The notes below the pieces were generated by a model. The model did no database searches, had not been told where the DNA came from, and was given only the letters and a program-made list of their open reading frames with translations. Positions 1 through 8,076 of a stretch of DNA of 64,000 nucleotides are shown piece after piece. The stretch's first letter is position 1. The number at the start of each line of letters is the position of its first letter. The translations under genes were made by a program, and so were the position numbers. The stretch is from Rhodocyclaceae bacterium (GTDB lineage Bacteria; Pseudomonadota; Gammaproteobacteria; Burkholderiales; Rhodocyclaceae): positions 62,001 through 126,000 of the forward strand of contig NKXK01000025.1 in assembly GCA_004379165.1 (NCBI GenBank), given 5' to 3'.

Positions 1-346
1 CAACGATTTTCGGCAGCAAAGGTGCGATGTAAAGGCGACCGAGGGTGATCGAGGCACTGATACGCAGGATGCCGTGTGGCGATTCGCCCAGGTTGCGCAC
101 CGCCAGTTCGGTGCTGCTGACTGCCTCGACGGCGCGCTGGGCGTGCTGATGGAAGACTTCGCCGGAGGGCGTCAGGTGCAGATGACGCGTCGAACGCTCG
201 AATAGCCGGACGCCGAAGCTGCGTTCGAGGTCGGCGATCTGCTTGCTGACCTGGGCGCGGGTACAGTCGAGATGGCGGGCGGCGGCAGCCATGCTACCGG
301 TTTCGACGACCTTGATGAAGGTGTGCCAACTGTTCAGCCAGGTCAT
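1..346 (-). CDS. LysR-family transcriptional regulator (N-terminal part, runs off the window)
   Basis: This frame is open from an ATG at 346 to the left window edge (115 codons) and is absent from the ORF track because it has no stop here. The N-terminus reads MTWLNSWHTFIKVVETGSM, then AAAARHLDCTRAQVSKQIADLE and FGVRLFERSTRHLHLTPSG. This is the winged helix-turn-helix and linker helix of LysR regulators. The effector domain starts around residue 92 (GILRISASITLGR) and is cut off. It is divergent from an MFS transporter 100 bp away, the usual arrangement for a LysR protein and its target, so control of that transporter is inferred. The inducer cannot be guessed from this part. Confidence 0.9.
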   Translation of the reverse strand, partial: MTWLNSWHTFIKVVETGSMAAAARHLDCTRAQVSKQIADLERSFGVRLFERSTRHLHLTPSGEVFHQHAQRAVEAVSSTELAVRNLGESPHGILRISASITLGRLYIAPLLPKIV

Positions 347-446
347 ACTGTCAATGATCCGTTGACGTAATGACGGCAATTATCGTCTTTTTCGTAAGCA
401 ATTTGCGCCCTATATTTTAAGGGCATTTACTTTATTCGAGATTCCC

Positions 447-1661
447 ATGTTCCGAGCCCTCAATCGCCCCGATATTCTCGTCGTCACCCTGGCCGCCGCC
501 GGCATCCTGATGGTGACCATGGGCGCCCGTCAGTCGCTCGGTTTGTTCATCGCGCCGATCGAGGCGTCGACCGGCCTCGGTATTGCCACCATCAGCTTCG
601 CGCTGGCGGTCGGGCAGTTCATGTGGGGCGCGGCGCAGCCGATCGCCGGTGCTGTTGCCGACCGGCATGGACCAGGGGTGGTGCTGCTTGGTGGTCTGAT
701 CGTGCTGGCGCTGGGCTGTGCGATCACCCCTTTCATGGACAGCGGATTCGGGCTGGTCGTGTCGCTCGGCCTGCTGGCCGCCATCGGTTCCGGCGCCGGC
801 AGCTTCTCGGTGCTGATCGGTGCCGCGGCGCAGCGTTTGCCGATCGAGGCACGGGGTTCGGCATCCGGCGTCATCAACGCCGGTGGTTCGTTCGGGCAGT
901 TTGTCTTTGCGCCGATCCTGCAGAAGCTGATCCAGAGTCTCGGCTGGATGAGCACGATGTGGGCGACGGCCTTGATGGTGCTGGCGGCGGTGCCGCTGGT
1001 CGGTCGGCTGACGCGGCCGGTTGATGGCCATGTCAAACCCGCGCACGAGCCGGGCGGTCTGCGCCGGGCGGTCGCCGAGGCGATGCAGAATCGCAGCTAC
1101 CTGCTGCTGCATGCCGGTTTTTTCACCTGCGGCTTCCACATCGCCTTTCTCGTCACCCATCTGCCGGGTGAGGTCAACCTCTGCGGCCTGCCGCCGTCGG
1201 TTGCCAGCTGGTCGCTGGCCATCATCGGCCTGGCCAATATTTTTGGCAGCCTCTACGCCGGTTCCTGCGTGGCCAAGTACCGCAGCAAGTATGTCCTCGC
1301 GGCGATGTACGGCTCGCGGGCCCTGTTGATCGCCCTGTACCTGATGGCGCCGCGCACCGAATGGACTTTTTATCTGTTTGCCGCCGGCCTGGGCTTCACT
1401 TGGCTGGCGACGGTGCCGCCGACGGCGGCCATCGTCGGCAAACTGTTCGGTATCCGCTACCTGGCGACGCTGTTCGGTCTGACGCTGCTCAGTCACCAGA
1501 TCGGCGGTTTCCTCGGTGCTTGGCTGGGTGGTCTGGCGATCAGCCGCTACGGTGACTTCGGCTGGATGTGGTACGCCGACATGGCGCTGGCTGCCGCGGC
1601 GGCACTGGTCAACCTGCCAATCCGCGAAGCACCGGTGGCTCCCCGGCCAGTGCCGGCCTGA
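447..1661 (+). CDS. Major facilitator superfamily (MFS) transporter
   Basis: The 404-residue protein is almost entirely hydrophobic, with about 12 predicted membrane spans, the usual MFS size. The first loop carries a DRHGP stretch (AVADRHGPGVVLLGG) that fits the MFS loop 2-3 signature region. The N-terminal half (VTMGARQSLGLFIAPIEAS) resembles the MFS_1 family of organic anion or CynX/OFA-like carriers. The start ATG lies 100 bp from the divergent LysR start, and an AT-rich stretch (TATATT near 411) could be its -10 element. The substrate is unknown. Membership of the superfamily is secure, the subfamily is not. Confidence 0.9.
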   Translation: MFRALNRPDILVVTLAAAGILMVTMGARQSLGLFIAPIEASTGLGIATISFALAVGQFMWGAAQPIAGAVADRHGPGVVLLGGLIVLALGCAITPFMDSGFGLVVSLGLLAAIGSGAGSFSVLIGAAAQRLPIEARGSASGVINAGGSFGQFVFAPILQKLIQSLGWMSTMWATALMVLAAVPLVGRLTRPVDGHVKPAHEPGGLRRAVAEAMQNRSYLLLHAGFFTCGFHIAFLVTHLPGEVNLCGLPPSVASWSLAIIGLANIFGSLYAGSCVAKYRSKYVLAAMYGSRALLIALYLMAPRTEWTFYLFAAGLGFTWLATVPPTAAIVGKLFGIRYLATLFGLTLLSHQIGGFLGAWLGGLAISRYGDFGWMWYADMALAAAAALVNLPIREAPVAPRPVPA

Positions 1662-1696
1662 TCAGGGAATGACTTGTCAAGAAGCAGCAGATTGAG

Positions 1697-1767
1697 TCGT
1701 CATCACCACGAGGGCGGGGATCCAGATGATTGATGTTTATGGATTCCCGCCTCCGCGGGAATGGCGA
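1697..1767. repeat. 71-bp intergenic repeat, copy 1 of 2 (REP-like, hairpin forming)
   Basis: The stretch TCGTCATCACCACGAGGGCG..GGATTCCCGCCTCCGCGGGAATGGCGA matches 40967-41037 along its length, with a few substitutions. Both contain two short GC-rich inverted arms (here CCCGCCTCCGCGGG) around a conserved GTTTATGGATTCCCGC centre. This resembles the widespread CGTCATTCCCGCG..GCGGGAATCC repeats of betaproteobacteria. It lies downstream of the MFS gene, with no coding function. Confidence 0.7.
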
Positions 1768-1835
1768 TTCTGCTTCAGAAAGTGTTTCGTTCATCAAAAC
1801 AACCACACAAACAACAAACAGCAGGAGATAACAGC

Positions 1836-2270
1836 ATGAGCAAACTACGTCGGGAAATCACGGTCGAGGTTCTTAACGAGCGGGGCGGCGAGTACCTTCC
1901 GGGCTATCTCGGTATCGAGATGTGCGAACTGGCGGAAAACACGCTGAGCAGCCGGATGCCGGTGCGCCGCTTGCATATCGCACCAAACGAGTTCCTGCAT
2001 GCAGCCAGCGTCGTGGCCTTGGCGGATACAACCTGTGGCTATGCGACGATTGCCCATCTGCCCGCCGGAGCGGAGTCTTTCACCACCATCGAGCTGAAAA
2101 GCAACCATCTCGGGACGGTGCGCGAAGGCAGCATCGCTTGTGTTGCCACTGCGCAGCATCTGGGGCGCAATACGCAGGTCTGGGATGCGGTGGTCACCGA
2201 TCCCGTGAGCGGCCGCAAGATTGCGCTGTTTCGCTGCACGCAGATGATTCTCTGGCCGCGCGGCGGCTGA
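1836..2270 (+). CDS. PaaI-like hotdog-fold acyl-CoA thioesterase
   Basis: The 144-residue protein has the size and layout of single-domain PaaI/YbgC-type hotdog thioesterases. The central helix reads FLHAASVVALADTTCGYAT, matching the family's HGG..ALADTA..G helix with a variant HAA turn. Strands such as SFTTIELKSNHLG follow. The ATG at 1836 is chosen over the track start at 1761 because it sits 8 nt after GCAGGAG and because the upstream residues match no domain. It probably hydrolyses a small or aromatic acyl-CoA; the substrate is unknown. The flanking genes (MFS transporter, transaldolase) do not help. Confidence 0.8.
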   Translation: MSKLRREITVEVLNERGGEYLPGYLGIEMCELAENTLSSRMPVRRLHIAPNEFLHAASVVALADTTCGYATIAHLPAGAESFTTIELKSNHLGTVREGSIACVATAQHLGRNTQVWDAVVTDPVSGRKIALFRCTQMILWPRGG

Positions 2271-2321
2271 CTTTGGGGAGGTCCGCAGCGCGGTCTTGCA
2301 GTACTGGCGATTCCTTGACCG

Positions 2322-3359
2322 TCAGGCCACCAGTGCCAGCAGCTTGGCGAAGGCCTCTTCGAACTGCTTCAGCCCGGCGTCGAGCAACTCCTGGCCGGCG
2401 GCTTCGAGGTCGACGCCGGCTGCCGCGACGGTAGCCAGTTGCGCCGCCGCGTCGGTGACGTGTCCGCTCAGGCGTTCTGCAGCTTCGCCGTGATCGCGGA
2501 AGGCGGCGAGGGTGGCGTCGGGGACGGTATTCACCGTGCCGCGGCTGATCAGTTCCTCGACGTAAATTACGTCGCGATAGGCTGCGTTCTTGGTCGAGGT
2601 CGAGGCCCAGAGCAGCATCTGCTGACGGGCGCCGCCGGGCAGGGGGGGCAGCGACTGCCATTCGCCATAGGCAGCGGCGGCAAATGCGATGGCGGTCTTG
2701 CCCTGCAGCGCCGCCGGCAGGCGCGGATCGAGCAGGCTGTCCACGCGGCTGATGAAGACGCTGGCGACCGAGTTGATGCGGTCAACCGGAAATCCGGCCG
2801 AAAACCGGCGTTCGATCCCGGCGCGGTAGGCGCCCTGAACCGCTGCCAGTTGTTGCGGCGAAAAGATCAGCGTGACGTTAACGTTGATGCCGTCAGCGAT
2901 GGCATCGGAAATCGCCTCGATGCCGGCGGGCGTGGCCGGAATCTTGATCATCGCGTTCGGCCGGTCGATTTCCGCCCACAGCCGGCGGGCTGCGGCGAGT
3001 GTGCCAGCGGCGTCGCTGGCCAGTGTCGGCGAGACCTCGAAGCTGACGAACCCGGCGCTGCCGCCGCTTTGGGCGTGGGTGGCGGCGAGCAGGTCGCAGG
3101 CCTTTCGGATGTCCGGCAGGACCAGCGATTCAAAGCGTTTTTCAGCGTCGACCGCGGTCGTCTTCAGTTTGGCGAGTGCAGATTGATAGGCCAGGTCATT
3201 GCGAATGGCGTTGTAGAAAATGGCCGGATTCGAGGTGACGCCGGCAATCGCGTCGTCGGCAATCCAGCGGGCGAGTTCGCCGGAGTCGAGCAGTTGGCGG
3301 GTCAGGTTGTCGAGCCAGATCTGTTGGCCGAGGGGGGCGATGGCGGCAATACGGGACAT
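2322..3359 (-). CDS. tal: Transaldolase
   Basis: Transaldolase moves a dihydroxyacetone unit between sugar phosphates in the non-oxidative pentose phosphate pathway, in the cytosol. The 345-aa protein belongs to the longer actinobacterial/betaproteobacterial-type family. Visible family blocks are AIAGVTSNPAIFYNAI near the N-terminus, NAMIKIPATPAGIEAI with the Schiff-base lysine, and NVNVTLIFSPQQL followed by SVASVFISRVDSLLD. The start at 3359 (MSRIAAIAPLGQQIW) is preferred to the track start at 3509 because the extra 50 residues are low-complexity and unlike the family. It converges on the thioesterase gene. A possible diverged copy of the dispersed polar repeat lies inside it at 2777-2809. 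Confidence 0.92.
   Translation of the reverse strand: MSRIAAIAPLGQQIWLDNLTRQLLDSGELARWIADDAIAGVTSNPAIFYNAIRNDLAYQSALAKLKTTAVDAEKRFESLVLPDIRKACDLLAATHAQSGGSAGFVSFEVSPTLASDAAGTLAAARRLWAEIDRPNAMIKIPATPAGIEAISDAIADGINVNVTLIFSPQQLAAVQGAYRAGIERRFSAGFPVDRINSVASVFISRVDSLLDPRLPAALQGKTAIAFAAAAYGEWQSLPPLPGGARQQMLLWASTSTKNAAYRDVIYVEELISRGTVNTVPDATLAAFRDHGEAAERLSGHVTDAAAQLATVAAAGVDLEAAGQELLDAGLKQFEEAFAKLLALVA
2777..2809 (+). repeat. Dispersed polar repeat, diverged copy (candidate)
   Basis: TGCGGTCAACCGGAAATCCGGCCGAAAACCGGC matches the dispersed consensus CTGCGGTSAACCCGGAAAA-N4-GCCNAAAANCGGC, with one missing C and few substitutions. It lies antisense in the transaldolase gene, where it encodes part of AGFPVDRIN. 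Because transaldolases have a conserved sequence just after this point, convergence is possible. Confidence 0.45.
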
Positions 3360-3733
3360 GAGCGGATGCGCCGGTACAGGCCGGCGGGCGGCGAGAAGTA
3401 AAAGGACAAGTCTATCAAGGCTTTCGCGATCAAGTACATTTATCCCCGTTCCGGTCGGACAAGGCTGTGGATAAGCACGGGACAAGCGCTGCAATCGCTT
3501 GAGCGGCAAGGAAAAACAGCGTGCTGCCTAAAAAATGGGCGGAGGCGCTTGAATTGCGAAAAACGCGAGCCGGTACTGGCGCTGCAGGTGGTATAACATA
3601 TAAAATATATAAGACTTGCGGGCCGGCCTTCGGGGAGGTGCTTGCTGAACTACTGCTTGCTGAACTACTCGGCCGCCGGCTTTGTCGTAGAATATTCGTT
3701 TCCCAGAGCAACCCTTTACGAAAGGAAGTCGCC
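3360..3733. other. Divergent tal/acnB intergenic region with a DnaA-box match and a 15-bp tandem duplication
   Basis: This 374-bp region has no convincing gene. It contains TGTGGATAA at 3466-3474, the exact complement of the DnaA box TTATCCACA. It also has an AT-rich block around 3593-3613 (TATAACATATAAAATATATA), unusual for this GC-rich DNA and the likely promoter zone for acnB. A perfect 14-bp tandem repeat, CTTGCTGAACTACT twice at 3641-3670, completes it. ORF-track frames here are upstream extensions of acnB and tal. Confidence 0.5.
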
Positions 3734-6331
3734 GTGCTTGAAGCCTATCGCGCCCACGTTGCAGAGCGTGCAGCCCTTGGTATCCCCCCGCTGCCCCTGT
3801 CCAAGCAACAGACCACCGAACTGGTGGCCCTGCTGAAGAATCCCCCGGCTGGCGAAGAAGCCAACCTGGTCGAGCTGATCACCTACCGCGTGCCGGCTGG
3901 CGTGGATGATGCCGCCAAGGTCAAGGCCGAGTTCCTGGCCAAGGTCGCCAAGGGTGAAGAAGCCTGCGCGCTGATCTCCAAGGAAAAGGCGACCGAACTG
4001 CTCGGCACCATGCTCGGCGGTTACAACGTCAAGCCGCTGATCGACCTGCTGGCTTGCGGCACCTGCGGCGCCGTCGCCGCCGAAGGCCTGAAGAAGACCC
4101 TGCTGGTTTTCGATTACTTCCACGATGTCGCAGAGCTGGCCGAGGCTGGCAACGCCAACGCCAAGGCCGTCATGCAGTCCTGGGCCGACGCCGAGTGGTT
4201 CACCTCGCGTCCGGAAGTCCCGGCTTCGCAGAAGCTGACCGTTTTCAAGGTCACCGGCGAAACCAACACCGATGACCTGTCGCCGGCGCCGGATGCCTGG
4301 TCGCGTCCGGACATCCCGCTGCACGCCTTGGCCATGCTGAAGAACCCGCGTCCAGGTATCGAAGCCGACGAGCCGGGTTCGCGCGGCCCGATCAAGCAAC
4401 TTGAAGCGCTGGCCAAGAAGGGCAACCTGATCGCCTACGTCGGTGACGTGGTCGGTACCGGTTCCTCCCGCAAGTCCGCCACCAACTCGGTGCTGTGGTT
4501 CACCGGCGAAGACATCCCGTACGTTCCGAACAAGCGCTTCGGCGGCGTCTGTCTGGGCTCCAAGATCGCCCCGATCTTCTTCAACACCATGGAAGATGCT
4601 GGCGCCCTGCCGATCGAAATCGACGCCGGCCAGATGGACATGGGCGACGAGATCGAACTGAAGGTTGACGGCGCTTCGGGCAAGGTCACCGCCACCAAGA
4701 ACGGTGCCGTGATCGCCGAATCCCAGCTCAAGACCCTCGTCATCCTCGACGAAGTCCGCGCTGGCGGTCGTATCCCCCTGATCATCGGTCGTGGCCTCAC
4801 CGCCAAGGCCCGTGAAGCCCTGGGTCTGCCGGCTTCCACCCTGTTCCGTCTGCCGCAGCAGCCGAACGATCCGGGTACCGGCTACTCGCTGGCCCAGAAG
4901 ATGGTCGGCCGCGCCTGTGGCCTGCCGGAAGCCAAGGGCATCCTGCCGGGTACCTACTGCGAACCGAAGATGACCACCGTCGGTTCCCAGGATACCACCG
5001 GCCCGATGACCCGCGACGAACTGAAGGATCTGGCCTGCCTCGGCTTCTCCGCCGACATGGTCATGCAGTCCTTCTGCCACACCGCCGCCTATCCGAAGCT
5101 GGTCGACGTTAAGATGCACCGCGAACTGCCGACCTTCATCGCCAACCGTGGCGGCGTTGCGCTGCGTCCGGGCGACGGCGTTATCCACTCCTGGCTGAAC
5201 CGCCTGCTGTTGCCGGATACCGTCGGTACCGGTGGCGACTCGCACACCCGCTTCCCGATCGGCATCTCCTTCCCAGCCGGTTCCGGCCTGGTCGCCTTTG
5301 CCGCCGCCACGGGCGTCATGCCGCTGGACATGCCGGAATCCGTGCTGGTCCGCTTCAAGGGCAAGATGCAAGACGGCATCACCCTGCGCGACCTGGTTAA
5401 CGCCATTCCACTGTGGGCCATCAAGCAGGGCCTGCTGACCGTCGAGAAGAAGGGCAAGAAGAACATCTTCTCCGGCCGCATCCTCGAAATCGAAGGTCTG
5501 CCGGATCTGAAGGTCGAACAGGCCTTCGAACTGTCCGACGCCGCCGCCGAGCGTTCCGCTGCCGCTTGCGCCATCGCCTTGAATAAGGCCCCGGTGGTCG
5601 AGTACATGCGTTCCAACATCACCCTGATGAAGTGGATGATCGCCGAAGGTTACTCGGATGCCCGCACCCTGAAGCGCCGCATCAAGTCGATGGAAGACTG
5701 GATCGCCAACGGCGAACTGCTGAAGGCTGATGCCAATGCCCAATACGCTGCCGTGATCGAGATCGATCTGGCCGAAGTCACCGAGCCGATCCTGGCCTGC
5801 CCGAACGATCCGGACGACGTTAAGGTCCTCTCCGAAGTCGCCGGCGACAAGATCGACGAAGTCTTCATCGGTTCCTGCATGACCAACATCGGTCACTTCC
5901 GTGCTGCTGGCAAGGTGCTGGACGGCAAGAGCGACATCCCGGCTCGTCTGTGGATCGCCCCGCCGACCAAGATGGATGCCCTGATCCTGACCGAAGAAGG
6001 CTACTACAGCGTTCTCGGCAAGGCCGGTGCCCGCATGGAAATGCCGGGCTGCTCGCTGTGCATGGGTAACCAGGCACAGATCCGCAAGGGTTCCACCGCG
6101 ATCTCCACCTCCACCCGTAACTTCCCGAACCGTCTGGGCATCGACACTCGCGTCTACCTCGGCTCCGCCGAACTGGCTGCGATGTGCGCCCTGGCTGGTC
6201 GCATCGTGACCAAGGAAGAGTACATGGAGCAGATCAAGCTGGTGAACGCCAAGGCCGCCGACGTCTATCGCTATATGAACTTCGACCAGATTCCGGCCTT
6301 CGTTGAAGTGGCCGATACCGTCGAGATGTAA
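3734..6331 (+). CDS. acnB: Bifunctional aconitate hydratase 2 / 2-methylisocitrate dehydratase
   Basis: AcnB isomerises citrate to isocitrate in the TCA cycle, and in many bacteria also acts on 2-methylisocitrate. With the GTG start at 3734 the protein is 865 aa, exactly the E. coli AcnB length; AAAGGAAGTC lies just upstream. The track start at 3521 adds 71 unrelated residues. The N-terminus [19 protein letters not shown] is typical AcnB (HEAT-like domain), followed by the swivel domain ([16 protein letters not shown]). The cluster-ligand cysteines are in [12 protein letters not shown] and [11 protein letters not shown]. Codon use is strongly biased (CTG, AAG, ATC), suggesting high expression. 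A strong terminator follows. The 726-aa antisense ORF is a shadow. Confidence 0.98.
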   Translation: MLEAYRAHVAERAALGIPPLPLSKQQTTELVALLKNPPAGEEANLVELITYRVPAGVDDAAKVKAEFLAKVAKGEEACALISKEKATELLGTMLGGYNVKPLIDLLACGTCGAVAAEGLKKTLLVFDYFHDVAELAEAGNANAKAVMQSWADAEWFTSRPEVPASQKLTVFKVTGETNTDDLSPAPDAWSRPDIPLHALAMLKNPRPGIEADEPGSRGPIKQLEALAKKGNLIAYVGDVVGTGSSRKSATNSVLWFTGEDIPYVPNKRFGGVCLGSKIAPIFFNTMEDAGALPIEIDAGQMDMGDEIELKVDGASGKVTATKNGAVIAESQLKTLVILDEVRAGGRIPLIIGRGLTAKAREALGLPASTLFRLPQQPNDPGTGYSLAQKMVGRACGLPEAKGILPGTYCEPKMTTVGSQDTTGPMTRDELKDLACLGFSADMVMQSFCHTAAYPKLVDVKMHRELPTFIANRGGVALRPGDGVIHSWLNRLLLPDTVGTGGDSHTRFPIGISFPAGSGLVAFAAATGVMPLDMPESVLVRFKGKMQDGITLRDLVNAIPLWAIKQGLLTVEKKGKKNIFSGRILEIEGLPDLKVEQAFELSDAAAERSAAACAIALNKAPVVEYMRSNITLMKWMIAEGYSDARTLKRRIKSMEDWIANGELLKADANAQYAAVIEIDLAEVTEPILACPNDPDDVKVLSEVAGDKIDEVFIGSCMTNIGHFRAAGKVLDGKSDIPARLWIAPPTKMDALILTEEGYYSVLGKAGARMEMPGCSLCMGNQAQIRKGSTAISTSTRNFPNRLGIDTRVYLGSAELAAMCALAGRIVTKEEYMEQIKLVNAKAADVYRYMNFDQIPAFVEVADTVEM

Positions 6332-6374
6332 TTCATCCGATACCGCTGGTTGATCCCGGCGGTATCACGGAAAC

Positions 6375-6419
6375 AAAAAAACCCTGCTTTGCCGGTAAAT
6401 CCGGTGAGCAGGGTTTTTC
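6375..6419. terminator. Bidirectional intrinsic terminator between acnB and the 72-aa gene
   Basis: AACCCTGCTTTGCCGG-TAAAT-CCGGTGAGCAGGGTT forms a long stem with a small internal mismatch. A-rich sequence precedes it (AAACAAAAAAA) and a T run follows, so it can stop acnB on the plus strand and the convergent small gene on the minus strand. Confidence 0.88.
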
Positions 6420-6421
6420 AA

Positions 6422-6640
6422 TTAGTGGATGCTGCCGGCGCTGGCGCAGATGCGTTTTTCGTAGCGGTTCAGGGTGCGTTCGGCTTCATTGAGGTTACGC
6501 ACATAGCCGCCGTCGGGCAGGTTGGCGCAGGGCTGGTGGTTGGCGTAAATGCGAAAGCCACCGTCGCTGGGGCGGAGTACCACGCTGATACCGTTGATGA
6601 CCGTGCCGAGGCCCAACAGGCCTGCTGAAAATCGCTTCAT
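6422..6640 (-). CDS. 72-aa protein of unknown function, paralog of 47883-48101
   Basis: The protein MKRFSAGLLGLGTVINGISV.. has no domain I recognise. It aligns end to end with the product at 47883-48101. Shared blocks are RFS.G.LG.GTVING.SVV.RP, GFR..ANH.PC..LP.GGYVR and EAE..L.RY. Two independent copies with conserved spacing show that it is a real gene rather than a chance ORF. GGGAGCA precedes the ATG by about 7 nt. The hydrophobic N-terminus is too short and interrupted to be called a signal peptide. The single shared Cys and the NH.PC motif might bind a metal, but that is speculation. Confidence 0.7.
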   Translation of the reverse strand: MKRFSAGLLGLGTVINGISVVLRPSDGGFRIYANHQPCANLPDGGYVRNLNEAERTLNRYEKRICASAGSIH

Positions 6641-6880
6641 TCACGTGCTCCCATCGTTATCCGACTGTTGCCCAAAATGAAATTCCCGCGCGCCGGCGTG
6701 ATGCTGGACGCCGGGAGAGTCATCTTGCCCGATGGGTACGCGTGGGGCAAGTCCCGTTTTTTGCTGTTTCTTTATGTTGACCGCCGAATGCGCCAACGGT
6801 GCGGCTGTTCAACAAAAACTGGCGCTTTTTGCGCGATGGTGTAGAGTTAATTTAGGAAAGTCCGTTTTTGAGGTGGTTTC

Positions 6881-7126
6881 ATGGAAATTCGCTCCGTTAC
6901 GTCCAGCCTGAATGCCTTCACCGGGGTCAATGGTACTCAGGGTCAGGCGAGTCAGGTTCAGCAAAGTCAGCAGACGCAGCAGGGATCGCAAACTGAGGCG
7001 ACCCGGCAGGCCGAAAGGCGTGAGCCGCGTCCGGAGGAGCGCGTCGAGCGCACCGAAGAGCGTCCACGTCCGGTCACCAATGCGCTAGGCCAGCAAACTG
7101 GGACGCTGATCAACATTACTGCCTGA
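6881..7126 (+). CDS. Small Gln/Arg-rich protein with conserved C-terminal tag
   Basis: The 81-aa protein is low-complexity: a Gln-rich middle (QVQQSQQTQQGSQTEA) and then a charged Arg/Glu stretch (RPEERVERTEERPRP). It ends in VTNALGQQTGTLINITA. The next gene, 29 bp downstream, ends in the closely similar VVNSFGQPTGTLVNVTA. The two proteins otherwise differ, so the C-terminal 17 residues look like a functional tag. There is no signal peptide, membrane span or cysteine. The start ATG has AGGTGG about 5 nt upstream. I do not recognise a family; it may be a disordered partner of its neighbour. Confidence 0.65.
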   Translation: MEIRSVTSSLNAFTGVNGTQGQASQVQQSQQTQQGSQTEATRQAERREPRPEERVERTEERPRPVTNALGQQTGTLINITA

Positions 7127-7155
7127 CAGCGAGTTGAGGATGAAGAGGTAAGCTG

Positions 7156-7584
7156 ATGGCAATTGCTTCGGCATTGTCTTCCATGTTGGCGAGCGGTGGC
7201 CTTTTTGCGCAGATTCAGCAGCAACAGGCGCAGCGGAATGCCGAGCAGGCCGAGGCCAAAGCGAGGGCCTTGCAGGGGCAGGCGCGTAGCGCGCAGGTCG
7301 AGGCGGATCGGGCACAGGAAAGTGCCCGCTCGATCAAGGTGCAATCTGACCAGGCATCGGATGATGCCAGCCAGGCACGGCAGGGCTTGGCAGCGCTGAA
7401 GTCCCTGGGTGGGACGCAGGCGCAGTTTTCCGATCTGCGTGAGCAATTGGCAGCGATCAAGTCAGGTGCCGATACCAGTGTCAGCGCGAAAGCCGTGTCA
7501 GCGGCGGCATCCGGCATCGCTTTGGCACCGGTGGTCAATTCCTTCGGGCAACCGACCGGTACGCTGGTGAATGTCACCGCCTGA
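7156..7584 (+). CDS. Ala/Gln-rich coiled-coil protein with the same C-terminal tag
   Basis: The 142-aa protein begins with a short hydrophobic stretch (MAIASALSSMLASGGLFAQ). Residues 20 to about 75 are a heptad-rich, Ala/Gln/Glu coiled coil (QQQQAQRNAEQAEAKARA), followed by a second helical part. It ends in VVNSFGQPTGTLVNVTA, matching the tail of the protein encoded just upstream. AAGAGGTAAGC before the ATG serves as ribosome binding site. An intrinsic terminator 22 bp after the stop shows that this is the last gene of a two-gene unit. The function is unknown; the shared tail and linkage suggest that the two proteins meet the same partner. Confidence 0.7.
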   Translation: MAIASALSSMLASGGLFAQIQQQQAQRNAEQAEAKARALQGQARSAQVEADRAQESARSIKVQSDQASDDASQARQGLAALKSLGGTQAQFSDLREQLAAIKSGADTSVSAKAVSAAASGIALAPVVNSFGQPTGTLVNVTA

Positions 7585-7605
7585 ACCGCGCTGATGGGCT
7601 TCTCG

Positions 7606-7630
7606 GGGCGCTTCGGCGCCCTTGTTTTTT
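7606..7630 (+). terminator. Intrinsic terminator of the two-gene tag-protein unit
   Basis: GGGCGC-TTCG-GCGCCC is a perfect 6-bp stem with a stable UUCG loop, followed by TTGTTTTTT. Confidence 0.85.
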
Positions 7631-7692
7631 GCAGAGAACAATTCGTCTGGTATGATTGTCTATGATTTGTCCTATACAAAAAGAGGTCGTCA

Positions 7693-8076
7693 GTGCTTGA
7701 GAATCATTGGTGCGCGTCAGTCGATGCGACGATACAACTCCGAACCGGCTGCAACCCGCTGGAGCAGCATGGGCCGCAGGCGGTGATTGTTCATGCGGAT
7801 GCCTGGTCGCCGATCGAAGCGGTGGCGGATCCGCACGACATCAAACAGGTCGTCGATTATGAAGTGATTTTTCTGGCGATCCGGGCGCTGGAGGAAAATG
7901 ACCACTGTATCTGCCTGGAAAGCAGCATTCTTGAGGTGATGGATGCGATCTTCTCAATGCCGATCGTCAGCGAGGCGCTGGTTTCGATGCACAAGCCGCA
8001 TGTTTATAACGGCCAAGGAACGCCGGCGATTTCGCTGCGTCTGAAGCGTGCTCAGTGGGCGGCGATGCGTACATGA
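7693..8076 (+). CDS. Dihydroneopterin aldolase-like (FolB/FolX family) protein
   Basis: The C-terminal two thirds follow the FolB/FolX T-fold pattern. VDYEVIFLAIRAL aligns with the family's VDY..V...I, CICLESSILEVMDAIF with the hydrophobic helix, and VSMHKPHVYNG with the conserved V.V.KP strand. The protein is 127 aa, close to the usual 120. The GTG start at 7693 follows AAGAGGTCGTCA. Its stop overlaps the start of the DHFR-like gene by 4 bp (ATGA), so the two are translationally coupled. A standard folB would cleave dihydroneopterin in folate synthesis. The sequence is diverged, so an alternative pterin substrate is possible. Confidence 0.65.
   Translation: MLENHWCASVDATIQLRTGCNPLEQHGPQAVIVHADAWSPIEAVADPHDIKQVVDYEVIFLAIRALEENDHCICLESSILEVMDAIFSMPIVSEALVSMHKPHVYNGQGTPAISLRLKRAQWAAMRT

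Noticed and set aside
3716-5896. 726-aa minus-strand ORF opposite acnB
   Set aside because: It mirrors acnB codon bias: high third-position GC leaves the antisense frame open. No domain, and acnB is certain.
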